A stretch of 64,000 nucleotides of DNA, taken from positions 17,824,659-17,888,658 of the forward strand of contig OZ025270.1 in the NCBI GenBank assembly GCA_964019165.1, read 5' to 3'. Positions 1 through 12,994 of this stretch are shown one piece after another (the stretch's first letter is position 1; the number at the start of each line of letters is the position of its first letter). The notes under the pieces were generated by a model that saw only the letters and a list, made by a program, of their open reading frames with translations, did not search any database and had not been told where the DNA came from. The translations under genes and the position numbers were made by a program. This stretch comes from Mastigias papua. Lineage: Eukaryota > Cnidaria > Scyphozoa > Rhizostomeae > Mastigiidae.

Positions 1-1887
1 CCAATTGCATCCATTTGTATACTCTTCAACATATTCATTAAACAATATTGATGGAAGTTATTGTGGCAGAATATTGCATACAACAATAAAAAACAGTATA
101 GGATCATCACCACCGAGAGGAACAAATGTTGATGTTTTATGTAAGTTTGGCTGTGTACTTTAATATCTCATGTTTATTAAGGCATGGAAAATCGCCATTG
201 TTACAACGCTTAATAGCAACTTAAGGAATGTAATAGTGTGAAATGATAGAGGGCTATACACGAGCACCTATCTTCAAGTAAATTATGCTAAGGAGAGGCC
301 TTGCAATGCTACTAACAAAAAATGACGGAACAAAAGTAAGCAGAGATGGAGATCAGATCAGGAATGTTGATTTTCGAAAACATATTCATTACACAATATC
401 GACAGAAGGTATTGTACAAGAATTTTACAGACAACTGTGAAAAATGCATTGGGTTATCCTCAGCCAAAACAACAAATATTATCGGAGTTCACAATCCGCC
501 TTTAGCAGTATGACAAAGATAAAAAGGTATTGTCAGTGTGCACTCCCAATATAGAAATTCTTAATTGCAAACTTTAGGGAAAGGATCGCAGGTATCCGAG
601 TAGATAACTCGTTTGACCCTCACGAGAACTCTTGATAGTGAGAAGTATACCTTTTATCGTGACTCAATTATCACTTGCAATCGTCAGATAAACTAATGGA
701 TAAAAAGTGTTTGACATGCAATGCAAATATTCTTACAAAAGATCTCTAATTAATAAAGTGTGGACTTCCACAAGTTGTTCGCTTGTATCTTTTTAATAGA
801 ACGTAGAACACAACAAGAGTGACACATAGACCTTGTTGTTTCGTCATCAGCATAAACAAATAACTAATGTAATGATCTATGTGTTGCAGTAAAAGTGGAC
901 AAACCTTATCATCTGAGGGCAGGAAAAATTGTTCAAGACAAATGTGTTGAAGTCAAATGGAATAAACTGGAATCAGGAGCATGTTTCGTCAAATATGATG
1001 TCAAACTTTATGATGCATCTAGAAAACAAATATACAATAAAAAGGGAAATAACATTGGAGAAATGAAGATGTGTAATTTAACAAAATTTAAGGATATCAG
1101 CGATGTTCAATTGACAGTCAAGTTTAAAACTTTGTCCAAAAGCATCGCTGCTAAAGTGTCAAATTCACCAATTCCTTCAACAGCAACTGTCAAAAAAGGT
1201 AAGACAGTGTCTCCACAAAAATCTAAATTGCTAATTAAATATTGGTTTAGTTATTTGCTCATACAATAGACAGTAGTATAATTCTCAAAGTAACACAGTT
1301 GGTACAGTTAAGAAACGGTAATCACGGTACCAATAAATAGCCAATGGCATGCTAGTAGCAGTATTTGGAAACTTATAAGGCAACTCTAGTAAGAGGTGCA
1401 GATAGAGAACGCTATATAAGGGGCAAGAAATGAATATTTCCCCACGACAATAATTATATTAGTTTTCAAATTCACTATGTAGTTATATAAATCTTTCCTC
1501 TAATGACTTAGCACTTAAATGAAGAAACGAGCTGCATCATTTTGTAGCAAGATAGGAAATTTTTTCTACAAAATGACAGTCTAATTCTACAAGGGGTTTT
1601 TTAATCCCTTGACCACTCTTTATTTACGCTACTGGCCTTAAACTGTTATTGTGTATTAGAACGTACAAGTAATGTCATTATATCATAATTGTTACACAAA
1701 TTTTATTTGAGCATATGTAATGGTGTTTGCTTTAAAATGTTTTATGCCCTTGAGACGTAGTGAGGTGTACTAAAATTTTATAACAAATGCTTTTTCAGCC
1801 TCAGTCTTGCACATATGCCTACTAATCGCCACCTCAGTTACTGGTTTAGCCACAGTTTTGAACAGTCAATCCCTAGTGATAAGCTAA
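1..1887 (+). CDS. G1: Ig-FN3 cell-surface protein, 3' part only (gene cut by window start)
   Basis: Three exons are visible: 1-140 (end of D2), 890-1198 (D3) and 1799-1906, whose stop is at 1885-1887. The first piece holds the YSSTYSLNN and SYCGRILHTTIKNS segments typical of D2 and ends in a GTAAGT donor at 141. D3 is FN3-like, with the first cysteine just before VEVKW, a second in [12 protein letters not shown] and a third in MKMCNLT. The last exon encodes a hydrophobic tail (VLHICLLIATSVTGLATVL) followed by nine mostly uncharged residues, with no cytoplasmic domain; I infer a GPI signal or short anchor. A GTAAGT donor at 1907, after the stop, implies a further 3' UTR exon. Leader, D1 and most of D2 lie outside the window. 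G1 is closest to G2 in both exons and introns, so the two are products of one block duplication. Confidence 0.85.
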
Positions 1888-3938
1888 AGAATTTATGGCA
1901 TCATCGGTAAGTTAAGAGACATACCCTTGTTCCATTGTAATTAATGAACAATATGCAGTGGAAATGTATGATTTGGCTCGAATAACAGGGCAGTCATGTA
2001 AACTCATATTCCATGACTGTAGTGTAATTACCTTAGCCGTCAGATCCTGTTGTTTAGTAATTCTGCTTACCGTTTCTAGCTAGTCTGTGATTCTCATTGC
2101 TTTCTAGCATGGGCGAAAGAAGATGGCCCTCTAAGCATGGTTGGTTGAAGTCGTCATCTATTATGACACAGGGATACAACCAAAGAAATAATCAGTGTCA
2201 AAGAGAGCTTCAAACTCAAATTTTAACATGGTTGGGGGAAGCCATGATAAAACTACATCCAGAGACGGATCTAAGACAAATCTTGACATTCGCACAATTT
2301 GCGAAATAAGTGCTACGCCCAGATAACCACACCCGTAAGCCACACCTACAAACCACACCTGCAGAGTCCCTATTCCAACCCCAATACTGCTACCTAGTAC
2401 AACCCTATGTAAAGTAGAGAGAGCCCGTAATATCTACGTAATAAATGCAATGATTTTTCATTTTCAGTCAGCAGCAAGGAGTAGGAACTATTGAAGCAAT
2501 CTCTACCCGAAACCTTAGAGCACTATTTTCTTATTGACCACTTTCTTATTCCAAAAAAGTCATAATTTCTTTCCAGTAAACATCACCCGATAATGACACC
2601 TTCCCCATAAGGTAAATTGAGTACAAATTGAGGTCTAGTTAGCTTTGTGATAAATATTTGTGAGTAAATCGAATTGTCAGCTGGTGAGAATTGCAGATAA
2701 ATAAATCTGACAACGAGTAGCCCACTACGGTCCAAGCCTAGGGGTATTCGTTCAACATTTAGAAATGCTATTATTAATTAACCTTTCACTGAGTGTTATC
2801 GACTTGCAGTCTTGGCATATATCCTTGTTGTAACAAAACGGGAGCTTGGTCTACACTTCCTATAGAAATCGATGGTTATCCAAGTGCTTAACATGCATAC
2901 CTAACTGAAATCGATGGCAACAAATGCCACAAATACAAATAGAATAGTTACAGTATTGGGCTGCTATCGTCTTTGGTATCAGTGTTTGTAGAGCCATTCA
3001 CATCCTATATGGAGACTGCTAATAGACCTTCATAGATTCATGCTACTTCCTCAATTTGCAATTGAACCTCGTCAGCTGGATATTTGGGAGAATTGGGAAA
3101 ACTCTACCCATAAGATATCCTAGCGGAAGAGAGGGTTATCAAGACAGGTAGTATAGGGTTATCCCCCGCTCTCTTCCATATAACATCCGTCGCCTCTACC
3201 TTCGCCACATTCGCACAACCATTTTCTCCATACACTTTCCTATTGATTTTGACGTACTAATAGCACTATCTATTCCGAAGTCCGCACAGCTTTTGGGGGT
3301 ACACTTTTCACGTACTATTTCTGTCCACACGCAAAGATAAGTAGATGCTAATTTTATGTGAAGGTCGCACACAATAATTGGCTCTGTGTAATTTATGATG
3401 TTTGGGATTACCCAAACCAACAATACTTGAGAGGAACCCAAAAACAACGTAAAATAACAAGTATTGCAAAGATAAACAACATATAATGTTATCACGGTTA
3501 CGAAATGGGGTTGTTGATAGATAGTGAGGTTTTCATATGATTATTGTCAAATGGGGATGAAAGGTAGTTTCTGTATACAGAGATCTTTGACAGCTAATGT
3601 GCAATTAGAAAATCTGACCTTCGCCAGTGCAGGTGTTGCGAATTCCTGGATCCGCCTCTGACTACATCTTACTTAGTGAGAAGAAATGCTGATAAATGTT
3701 CGAGTTCCTTTCCATCATTTAGCATTAGGTATTTTAAATAAACCAACTGATATTTATATATGTTGGAAAGAGAATACTTAGGGTTGTTTCTGTTAACCTC
3801 ATTGACAAAGACTGCTCATTCATCGTTTATGAATCAGTTTTTCTCATACTCTCTCTCTTCCTTCTGAATCTACTCGGCATGTGATTTCTAATGTAATGGC
3901 TGTATTGAGGATAGCAGCTAAATGCTTGAGAGGTCAGA

Positions 3939-4072
3939 TCAGGTCTGTTTTCTCCCAACCTAATTGACCAATCATCATGCAGGATTCTGGTCACACATGC
4001 GTTCCACAGCTAAATTTAGGCATACTATTGTATGACGATTGGTCAAATATGTTGGGAGAAAATTGACCTGGA
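3939..4072. mobile_element. MITE-like hairpin with imperfect ~40-bp terminal inverted repeats
   Basis: The arms are about 3939-3979 and 4031-4072 and contain TTTTCTCCCAAC...TTGACCAATC against its near reverse complement GATTGGTCAA...GTTGGGAGAAAA. About 50 bp separates them. No coding potential. A small non-autonomous DNA transposon is the likeliest origin. I could not define a target-site duplication. Confidence 0.5.
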
Positions 4073-4937
4073 AAGAGGTCTTGAACATTTGGCAACTTAA
4101 GCTCAATAGAGTTATTATGTTTGATATCGCGATGGTGTGGCATCAAGGTTTACTATTGCGAATAAATATGGCTTTTGATCGTAAAAAGTTCTTACATGCA
4201 TTCAAAAATGCACGACTTTCATGAAGATTATACTATGTGGATTAAAATTATGTGCAACAAACAAACAGCAGTAAATAGTTACATTGATTAGATTCTAAAA
4301 GAAGCGAGAATGAATTAACAACAATGAACAAAGAATTATGAAATTATAGAGTTCCATCGTTCCCACTTCAAGAAAAGTCCTACAAGGGGCGAAAAAAGAC
4401 AATGCTTTCATAACGGGGGTGTGAGGCAGGTGTCAAGGACAGATACTCGACAAAGGGCGGTTCTTGCACGACGAAAGAGAAATTTCTGCTTGACACAATG
4501 AAAACTGTACTGTATCAAGAAGATAGGTAGCAACGACTGTGAAATACTTAATTCTGCTCATTTTCTACAACGTGATAATATTCTGGTGTAAAAAGTCGCA
4601 AGGAAAAACAAAATCAATGGCATTCTGCATCATCTCCCAACTAATGTATGAGAAGGCATAAGCAATTGCTCAAACAATCGACTGTTGTGACTGAGGAGTG
4701 CTGCTTGATTTCATGTATCCCCAATAGTTTCCACCCCTGTTTCACATTTTCAGCTATTTAAAAGATTATACTAATCTAACACGCCATTCATAGCTAAAGT
4801 GTCATATATTAACTTCAAAACTTCAAACAGTCTATCGTTAATACATGGTTTTGTAGACTGGAGGCACAGGTTGAAAGGTAAACTTGTTGAGGCAGCTATA
4901 TCACCAAACACATATGAAAATGTGGCACAATGTTGCA

Positions 4938-4950
4938 TTCGAATTTCGAA
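4938..4950 (+). promoter_or_regulatory. Shared upstream motif of G2 (TTCGAATTTCGAA)
   Basis: Lies 111 bp before the G2 leader ATG; a second TTCGAA follows near 4970. Related motifs precede the leader exons of G3-G8 at 134-206 bp. Position and conservation suggest a shared promoter or 5' UTR element. The function is inferred. Confidence 0.35.
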
Positions 4951-5048
4951 CCTATAAACTAATTTGTGTATTCGAATGTTGCGTATAAACAGTGATTGAA
5001 AACTCCCGCATTTCATGGATTTCGCACAAAAAGTGAATGATAAAAGCG

Positions 5049-6005
5049 ATGGAAATGAATTGCAGCCAACGAAAAAGGAGACACAGTGAAAGCTGGCCAA
5101 ATGCAAGTTTGGTTATTTTATTGCTTACCATTTGGGGGACGACGAAATGCGTCGATATACTCCTCAAAGGTAAATTTCTCAGTCCATAACTTCATTAGTA
5201 TTTACCCTTTTCGCACCAAAATGACTTAAATTGTAAAGCAATATACAGGGGTCTTTCAAGCGACTAGTTTTGTTCAAGGAATATCTTTAAGAACTTCACT
5301 GTATGCTAGTCAGACTAATATTACTGGCAGAGGTGCGCTAAAGGACTATATAGTATGAGGGACTGTAACTAAAGAGGTTTAATGACGTGTTGGAACCAGG
5401 TACCATATTTGTCGACAAGATATGGTAGTTATGCCCACTTCTACCAATAACCAGAATTAATTATCGATGACCTTTGCACAAAGTGGGGCATCGGTACCTC
5501 CTTACTCCTTACTCTGGCACATGATCGTTAGAATTTGAAAAATGTCCAGGAATTTCAAATCCATCATTCAGTGATAATTTCTACGGTTGTAAGCTAACTT
5601 CAAATTCACTAAAATTTGTTCACTAGATTTGGCAATTATTCTTATAGAGATGAGATTGTACACATATAATTCGTTTATTGTAATTCCCAATTTCACCTCA
5701 CCCAAATCATGGTTTCTGTACTGTTTTGTAACTGTTTGTAAGTCTGCCTATTTTATTTATATCTATATTCCATTTATTTGTATATATATAAGAACCATCT
5801 GTTTATGTCAACAATTTATTCTATAAGTCTGTACCTTAAACACAAATTTAAAGCATATTCGCCAACAAAACAATTTAAAATAGTATCCGCTTTTTCTTAA
5901 CCATTTCTGAACTTTAAATCATTTCTACCAAATCAAGATCTACACCCATAAGTATTTCAAAATTCCGTTGCAGTAATACAGAAAGACATACATACAGACA
6001 GACAT

Positions 6006-6076
<71 letters not shown>

Positions 6077-9000
6077 TGCAGACAGAAAGATAAACAGATA
6101 AACAGATAAACAGACAGACAACATGACTCAAGGGAAGCTACACTTTTACAATGCTATTTCAGAAATGTATTGAGGTTCTTTTCCATCCATGAAGTTCCAA
6201 CTAGTTAAGTTACATCCTCACATCATATATAGTATTGCCTTTATTGATGATATCTTTGACATTCCTTCATCATCACGTCAACCATTTATACCGATGTATA
6301 GTGAATTACAAAACAAGTGGTCCCAAATCCACCAAACTTGCACAATATGGGACATAGCTTATCTAACCGTTTCGAGTCCATTTCCAAATGTTTTCTAATT
6401 AGACATTGATAATGCATTTTGTCATAACAAATATTATAAAAAATAGGTTCATTTGCGAACGCCCAAGAACTGCTTATACCAATTGAAGCAAAATCGTCAC
6501 CAAGTCATGTCACTGTTATGAAAGGATCATCAGTTTGGTTGAATTGGCATTATACTTATGCTGGTGATGGAAATCATGCAGCTGGTATTAGAAGTTTTTA
6601 CAATGAACAATTAATTAGATGTACCAGTGTATCTGATGGAAATATTAAAGTATTTGCAAAGAGGATTGGCCAAAATGGTGCCATAACATTGCAATCATCA
6701 ATACCTGCCCCATTTAATGGAAGGGTTGGAGTGATACCATCAAACAGTACATTGGTGATTCACCGTCTGCAATATACGGATTCGCAATTTACATATTCAT
6801 CCATGATCAATATGAGCTTGGATGTTGGTTTTGGTTTTAGGATACAGTTGGCGATGTTGAAGCCAACAGTCAGTATTACAGTAAAAGGTAGGAAGATTTT
6901 ATAACTTCTCATTTATCCTGGCATGGCACTAACTTTCAGATAAAAATATGAGAGAGATTTAAAGAACAACTTTCAAAGCAAATAGATTTATAGATAATGT
7001 TCTAAATGATACAGACTTACCAGACGAACTTCAAAGCTGAAGGTATCTGATCCTGGCGGTAATAGAGATTCGGAATGCTTGGAAGGAGGGAATTTCCATT
7101 CTAGCCTCTCTGATCTTCACAATCACCAGCTGGTATATATTTACAGACAGTATATGGCAAAGCTGGAGCCCTTCACAACGATCCAAACGATAATTAAAAT
7201 TAATAGGCTTCATTTTCTCTTAGATTCCAGTCCCGACAACTCTAATATTCTTTGTATTAGTATACACAATACTAGAATTAATAATTAATTTCAAAGACTT
7301 GGTTTGCACTCACTATTATCAACAATATTCGTTAGTAATAACCAGTTATACTGGCAGTGATAAATACTGGCGCTTAAAGATATGCCGAGATTCTTCTCAA
7401 TATTAAAATGTTATGCCAAATAAGCAAGCGCATCATCAATGCACATGCCGCAAACAACGGAGATCACGTGTCATATTATAGTTAAATCCCGTTAAGTCAT
7501 ACTCTGGAAAAGTCGGGTTCTCGCTTAGTCAGACTGATTTCTCATTTCCCTTGGATTTAGTCCAGCTTATTGAAACACTAGATTAACTCGGACATTCGTT
7601 AACTCGGAGCAATATCCAATCTCCCTTGAGAGCCCGAAACAACATGATTATACTGCATAGTCAATTAGTTCATGGTTACATGCTTGGTGCCAAATGAAAT
7701 GTGTGACCGTTACTTAACTGGAATCTCGATATATCATCTACTTATCTGTGTAATATCGTATTATATATGATACTTGTGAGGTATCAGGTTGTCTGCTTAC
7801 AAACAGTGCATTTGTGCAATAATTCCAATTGTTTCCTACTTTTCAAGGTGCGCCAGAGTTCACACTGCAACCCCCAAGAACAGTAGAGGTGACAGAAGGG
7901 TCCAAATTATCACTTAAAATAAATATGGATGGAAATCCAAAACCATCAGTTCACTTCAAGTGGACTCATCTTCCTACGTCATCAACAACAATTGTTCCAA
8001 GTGTCAAGTTGTATCCATTTGTATACTCTTCAACATATTCATTAAACAATATTGATGGAAGTTATTGTGGCAGAATATTGCATACAACAATAAAAAACAG
8101 TATAGGATCATCACCACCGAGAGGAACAAATGTTGATGTGTTATGTAAGTTAGGCTGTGTACTTTAATATATCATGTTTATTAAGGCATAAAACATCGTC
8201 ATCATTACAACGTTTAATAGCAATTTAAGGAATGTAATATTGTGAAATGATAGAGGGCTATACACGAGCACCTATCTTCAAGTAAATTATGCTAAGGAGA
8301 GGCCTTGCAAAGCTACTAACAAAAAATGACGGAACAAAAGTAAGCAGACATGGATATCTGGTTAGGAATGTTGATTTTCGAAAACATATTCATTACACAA
8401 TATCGACAGAAGGTATTGTGGAAGAATTTTACAAACAACAAACCGTGAAAAATACATTGGGTTATCCTCAGCCAAAACAACAAATATTATCGGAGTTCAC
8501 AATCCGTCTTTAGCAGTATGACAAAGATAAAAAGGTATTGTCAATATGCACTCCCAATATAGAAATTCTTAATTGCAAACTTTAGGGATAGGATCGCAGG
8601 TATCCGAGTAGATAACTCGTTTGACCCTCACGAGAACTCTTGATAGTGAGAGGTAGGCCTTTCGCCATGATTCAATTATCACTTGCAATCGTCAGATAAA
8701 CTAATGGATAAAAAGTGTTTGACATGCAATGCAAATATTCTTACACAAGATCTCTAATTAATAAAGTGTGGACTTCCACAAGCTGCACGCTTGTTTTTGA
8801 TGGAAATTTAGAAAAAACAAGTGTCACATAGGCTTTGTTGTTTCGTCATCATGATAGACAAATAACTAATGTAATGATCTATGTGTTGTAGTAAAAGTGG
8901 ACAAACCTTATCATCTGAGGGCAGGAAAAATAGCTGAATTTAAATGTGTTGAAGTCAAATGGAATAAACTGGAATCAGGAGCATGTTTTGTCAAATATGA

Positions 9001-9897
9001 TGTCAAACTTTATGATGCATCTAGAAAACAAATATACAATAAAAAGGGAAATAACTTTGGAGAAATGAAGATATGTAATTTAACAAAATTTGATGATGTC
9101 ATCGATGTTCAATTGACAGTCACATTCAAAACTTTGTCCAAAAGCGTCACTGCTAAAGTGTCAAATTCACCAATTCCTTCAACAGCAACTGTCACAAAAG
9201 GTAAGACAGTGTCTCCACAAAAATCTAAATTGCTAATTAATTATTGGTTTAGTTATTTGCTCATACAATAGACAGTAGTATAATTCTCAAAGTGACACAG
9301 CTGGTACAGTCAAGAAACGGTAATCACGGTACCAATAAATAGCCAATGGCATGCTAGTAGCAGTATTTGGAGACTTCTAAGGCAACTCTAGCAAGAAGTG
9401 CAGATAGAGAACGTTATATAAGGGAAAGAAATGAATATTTCCCCACGATAGTAAGCATATTAGTTTTTCAAATTCACTATGTAGTTATATAAATCTTTGG
9501 TCTCAATCTTCAGCACTTAAATGAAGAAACGAACTGTATCATTATTTAACAAGGTAGGAAAGTTTTTCTACAAAATGGCAGTCTAGTTCTACAAGGGATC
9601 TTTCAATCTCATGACCACTCTTTATTTACGCCACTGACTTTAAAATATTATTGTGCATTAGAGTGCACAAATAGTCATTATATCATAGTATCGTAATTTG
9701 CTACATGAATTTCATTTGAGTATGTGTAATCGAGTTTGCTTGAAAACGTTTTAAGCCCTTGGGATTTAAAGAGGTTTATTAAAATTTTATAAAAAATGCT
9801 TTTTCCAGCCTCAATCTCGCACATATGCCTCCTTATCGCCACCTCACTTACTGGTCTAACCACAGTTTTGAACAGTCAATCCCTAGTGATAAGCTAA
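5049..9897 (+). CDS. G2: Ig (V-like)-Ig (I-like)-FN3 protein with leader and hydrophobic tail, five exons
   Basis: Exons are 5049-5169, 6447-6887, 7848-8144, 8892-9200 and 9809-9916 (stop 9895-9897); spliced they give one 418-codon frame. The leader starts at the ATG of MEMNCSQRKRRH, a basic n-region before the core ASLVILLLTIWG. D1 (about residues 41-187) carries the family signature GSSVWLNWHY, RIGQNG, FNGRV and SNSTLVIHRLQY. It has a single cysteine (LIRC), not at a canonical Ig position. D2 (about 188-286) has GNPKPSVHFKW and SYCGRIL. D3 has [19 protein letters not shown] and MKICNL. The tail resembles that of G1, with eight mostly uncharged residues after the hydrophobic run. D1 is among the most diverged of the array, whereas D2 from GNPKPS onward is nearly identical to its paralogues. 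Likely an extracellular binding or adhesion protein on the cell surface; the ligand is unknown. Confidence 0.87.
5988..6121. repeat. (CAGA)n microsatellite in G2 intron 1
   Basis: About 130 bp of CAGA/GACA tetranucleotide units with a few interruptions. A minus-strand frame through it reads as a Cys-Leu-Ser-Val run and is an artefact of the repeat. Confidence 0.9.
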
Positions 9898-9916
9898 AGA
9901 ATTTATGGCATCATCG

Positions 9917-11635
9917 GTAAGTTAAGAGACATACACTTATTCCATTGTAATTAATAAACAATATGCAGTAGAAATGTATGATTTGGCTCAGATAAAAAGA
10001 CATCATGTAATCTCTTTTATAGGAGCCAAAGTAAAAGGCTTCAGATTAACATGGGATAACAGTGTAGCAATCATAATTTCTATCTATAACATTGATTTTT
10101 TATTTCTTTATTCATCACAATAACTAATAAATATAAAGTTGGCATATCCTGCAATAACTCTCTGAGGGGAATTGATCTACAGAGACGTAACAGCATAGTG
10201 TCCTATATTTTGCAGCTGCACTACACTTCAATATACTGTAAAATATCCTTTTGCATAGCAACACCGTTTGCCCTTTTCACTATTTTGCGATTCTTATTGC
10301 ACTCTAGAATGGGTGAAAAGAAAATGAAGTTTTGCAGCATATTTGAAATTGCCATCTGTACAAGAAACAAAGAACAACTAATCATCGTCAAAGGGAAAAC
10401 TCCAAAATCCATTAGAATCACCTAAAGCAAACCATGACAAGATTTTTCCATAATTAATGAGAAGAAATTGCTAGTCAATTGAGGAGACAATGGAGTTAAA
10501 TGTCGTAATTCATGTGTATTTTGTAAGGTTATGTATTTCAAAATAAAACCAAACAGCATTTATCTATGTTGAACAAGAATGCCATATGGAGTGCTACTAC
10601 AGTTAATGACAAAGATTGCCCTCCCTTCCCTTATTAATCGATGTTTGCTTCTCTCGTTATCTACTTGACAATTCAGACACTCTTTTTCTATAAAGACAAG
10701 GTCTATAAGAACACTGAGCTTCGATTTACCATAAATACAAGAACGCTGCTAAAACATGCTCAGCCTCAGACGAGAATTTTCATAAACATTCAATTCCCTA
10801 TATTTTCTTGGCAAACGAATTCTCTTAAGACCGTTAACTAATATCAAGAGATCTTGCATTATTTTCACAACGTAGCTAGGGAAATGCTTTAGAGGCTGTA
10901 TGCTGCATGCAGTTTCTTAATTACTTACAAAATTCACCCTTATATAATTAAGAGCACTGTTATGACCACTAGAGTCTAGCATTATTAAAAAAACAAGAAA
11001 GTCGAGCCTCGGCCAAAATTAACTGGTTCTTACAAAAAGGATTGCATCTAGCGGATTCATGCCCGAAGAAAGGCATTTCATGCCCGAAAAAATGACAACT
11101 GACTCAAAAAGATGGGGAGCAAGCACTGTGAAACACTTAATCCTGTCCATTTCCCATAAACGCTATAATATTATAGTGCAAAAAGTAGCAATTAAAATAC
11201 AACAAATTAGATCGTATTCTACAGGATCCCCCAACTAATATACGAGCTGCTAGAAACAATTGCTCGAAAAATCGACTGATTTTTATCATCGGGGATACTG
11301 CCCCTTGCAACCCTAATAGTTTTAAAAGATCAAGCCTTAAACAAAATGCCATTCATAGCTGAAATATCATTTCTTAGCTTCAAAACAATTGTGCAGAGTA
11401 TGTCTGTAACATATGTGTTTGTAAACAGAAAGAACAGCCTGAATGGTGAAGTTATTGAGACATACTAGAGTTTGTCAATGAAAGGGGTGTTAGAAAACAT
11501 TATGAAGGAAAGTCAACCAAATCACAATAAGCCAAAAAAACTCCTCTGCTGTTCAAAAAAAGTGCATACAATTTCATTCGAATTGCAAACCATGATCTCT
11601 CATAGATTTTGTAAAATAAACAAGCAAAATGTACT
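9917..11635. other. Spacer G2-G3, first part: paralogue of the G1-G2 spacer
   Basis: Follows the GTAAGT donor after the G2 stop exon. It matches 1907-5048 in pieces and in the same order, but is shorter. No gene is seen. Short frames near 10198-10425 and 10641-10841 are not preserved in the paralogous spacer. Confidence 0.55.
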
Positions 11636-11746
11636 ATGGAGTACGAAAATTGAGGTAAAGTGATAGCTGGCAAAAGGCAAGCTTCTTTATTATATCTTCC
11701 AGGCCTTTTGGGAGATCATGCAGTACGACGATGTACTCCTCAAAAG
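11636..11746 (+). pseudogene. Dead leader exon, paralogue of G2 exon 1
   Basis: Aligns along its length with 5049-5169, including AGCTGGC, GGCAAG, TTTATTAT and TACTCCTCAAA. The aligned ATG at 11636 is followed by a TGA at the sixth codon, another TGA occurs in GTGATAGC, and the donor GGTAAAT of G2 is replaced here by GAAAAT. It therefore cannot act as a leader exon. A TTCGAA motif precedes it at 11577. It sits upstream of the functional G3 leader. Confidence 0.75.
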
Positions 11747-11829
11747 AAAATATCCTAGTCCTCACTACATTAGCTTTTACCCTTTTCGCACTAAAATGCT
11801 TTAAAATATAAAGTATTATAAATAAATAA

Positions 11830-12007
<178 letters not shown>

Positions 12008-12045
12008 CATCAAACTATATGTTTTCACTCCAAAAGTAAACAAAG

Positions 12046-12170
12046 ATATAACAGAAAATAAACCACTTCTTCGTTCGTACGTTCGTACGTTCGTACGTTC
12101 TTCGTTCTTCGTTCGCAATAAACCACTTGAAACCGGTAAGAACGAAGAAGTGGTTTATTTTCTGTTATAT
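12046..12170. repeat. Perfect ~30-bp inverted repeat around a TTCGTACG tandem core
   Basis: Arms 12046-12075 and 12141-12170 are exact reverse complements and include AAATAAACCACTTCTTCG. The 65-bp centre holds several CGTTCGTA units and an extra partial copy of the arm (AATAAACCACTT). TA tracts abut both sides. It may be a small fold-back element inserted in a TA microsatellite. Confidence 0.7.
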
Positions 12171-12860
12171 ATATATATATATGTATAGATCTTTCAAGAG
12201 GCTAGCTATGCTCAAAGAAATATCTTAAGGATTTTCATTGCTTTCCAGGCAGACTAATATTGTCAGCAAGGGTGTGAGAGGGAGCGTAATAAAAGAAATG
12301 TACCGACAGGCTTTATCACATTTACCGACAACGAGGAGCATATCTCTCAGAGAAATATCGTACACTTTATCATAACATCATAAATCATAATAATAATAAA
12401 AACATCACAAAAAAATCACAAACACACCAAAATCAAGTATTATTTATTGCCACCTATACCCCCTTACAAGGCACCTGCCCCCATCCTTCCTTCCTCATGC
12501 ATAATTTCCCACAGCTACTACAAATAGTACTTAACCATTATATGTATATATATAAATTCTTGAACTTCACGTTAATTTCCAACATTTATTTATTTAAAGC
12601 TCGCACTGTCTGTGAAAAATTAGATAAAATATGTGTGTCTATCAATCACTGCATTACTTGGGGGAACTTCTAACATGTTTTACTGGAAGCACTAAAACTA
12701 AACTGATACATATATCTTTTTGGAGGGAACTTTAGGTCAAGGTTTAGTTCTCAAAGTTTCATAGATTTTGACCTTTTCCGACCAAAAGATTTCAGACTTT
12801 GAATTTTTCAGATGTTGTTTGCATATCAATATCCTACGTAAATCTTATCGAATGCATGTG

Positions 12861-12872
12861 TTCGAAAATCGA
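12861..12872 (+). promoter_or_regulatory. Shared upstream motif of G3 (TTCGAAAATCGA)
   Basis: Lies 134 bp before the G3 ATG. The stretch from here to exon 1 also aligns with 19442-19585 upstream of G4, including the GTGAATGAATGTCT segment that follows. Confidence 0.35.
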
Positions 12873-12994
12873 GTGAATGAATGTCTCTGTGTAAAGGGTG
12901 GACTGTTTTGTTAAAACTTCACATTGCCGTATTTCACATTTGATTTAAATATTGCTTACCATTTGCTTCCTGCGATAAGTGATCTGAAGTGGAA

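Larger units (their letters stand above)
1907..5048. other. Spacer G1-G2, paralogous to the spacer G2-G3
   Basis: No convincing gene is seen. Scattered segments match 9917-11635 in the same order, for example around 2095 versus 10290, 3740 versus 10545 and 4530 versus 11125. The whole spacer was therefore copied with the genes. It contains one MITE-like hairpin (3939-4072). Short frames near 2097-2309 and 3196-3495 show no domain and are not conserved in the paralogous spacer. Confidence 0.6.

Noticed and set aside
5940..6131. Minus-strand Cys-Leu-Ser-Val frame that looks like a small membrane protein
   Set aside because: It is the translation of a CAGA tetranucleotide repeat.
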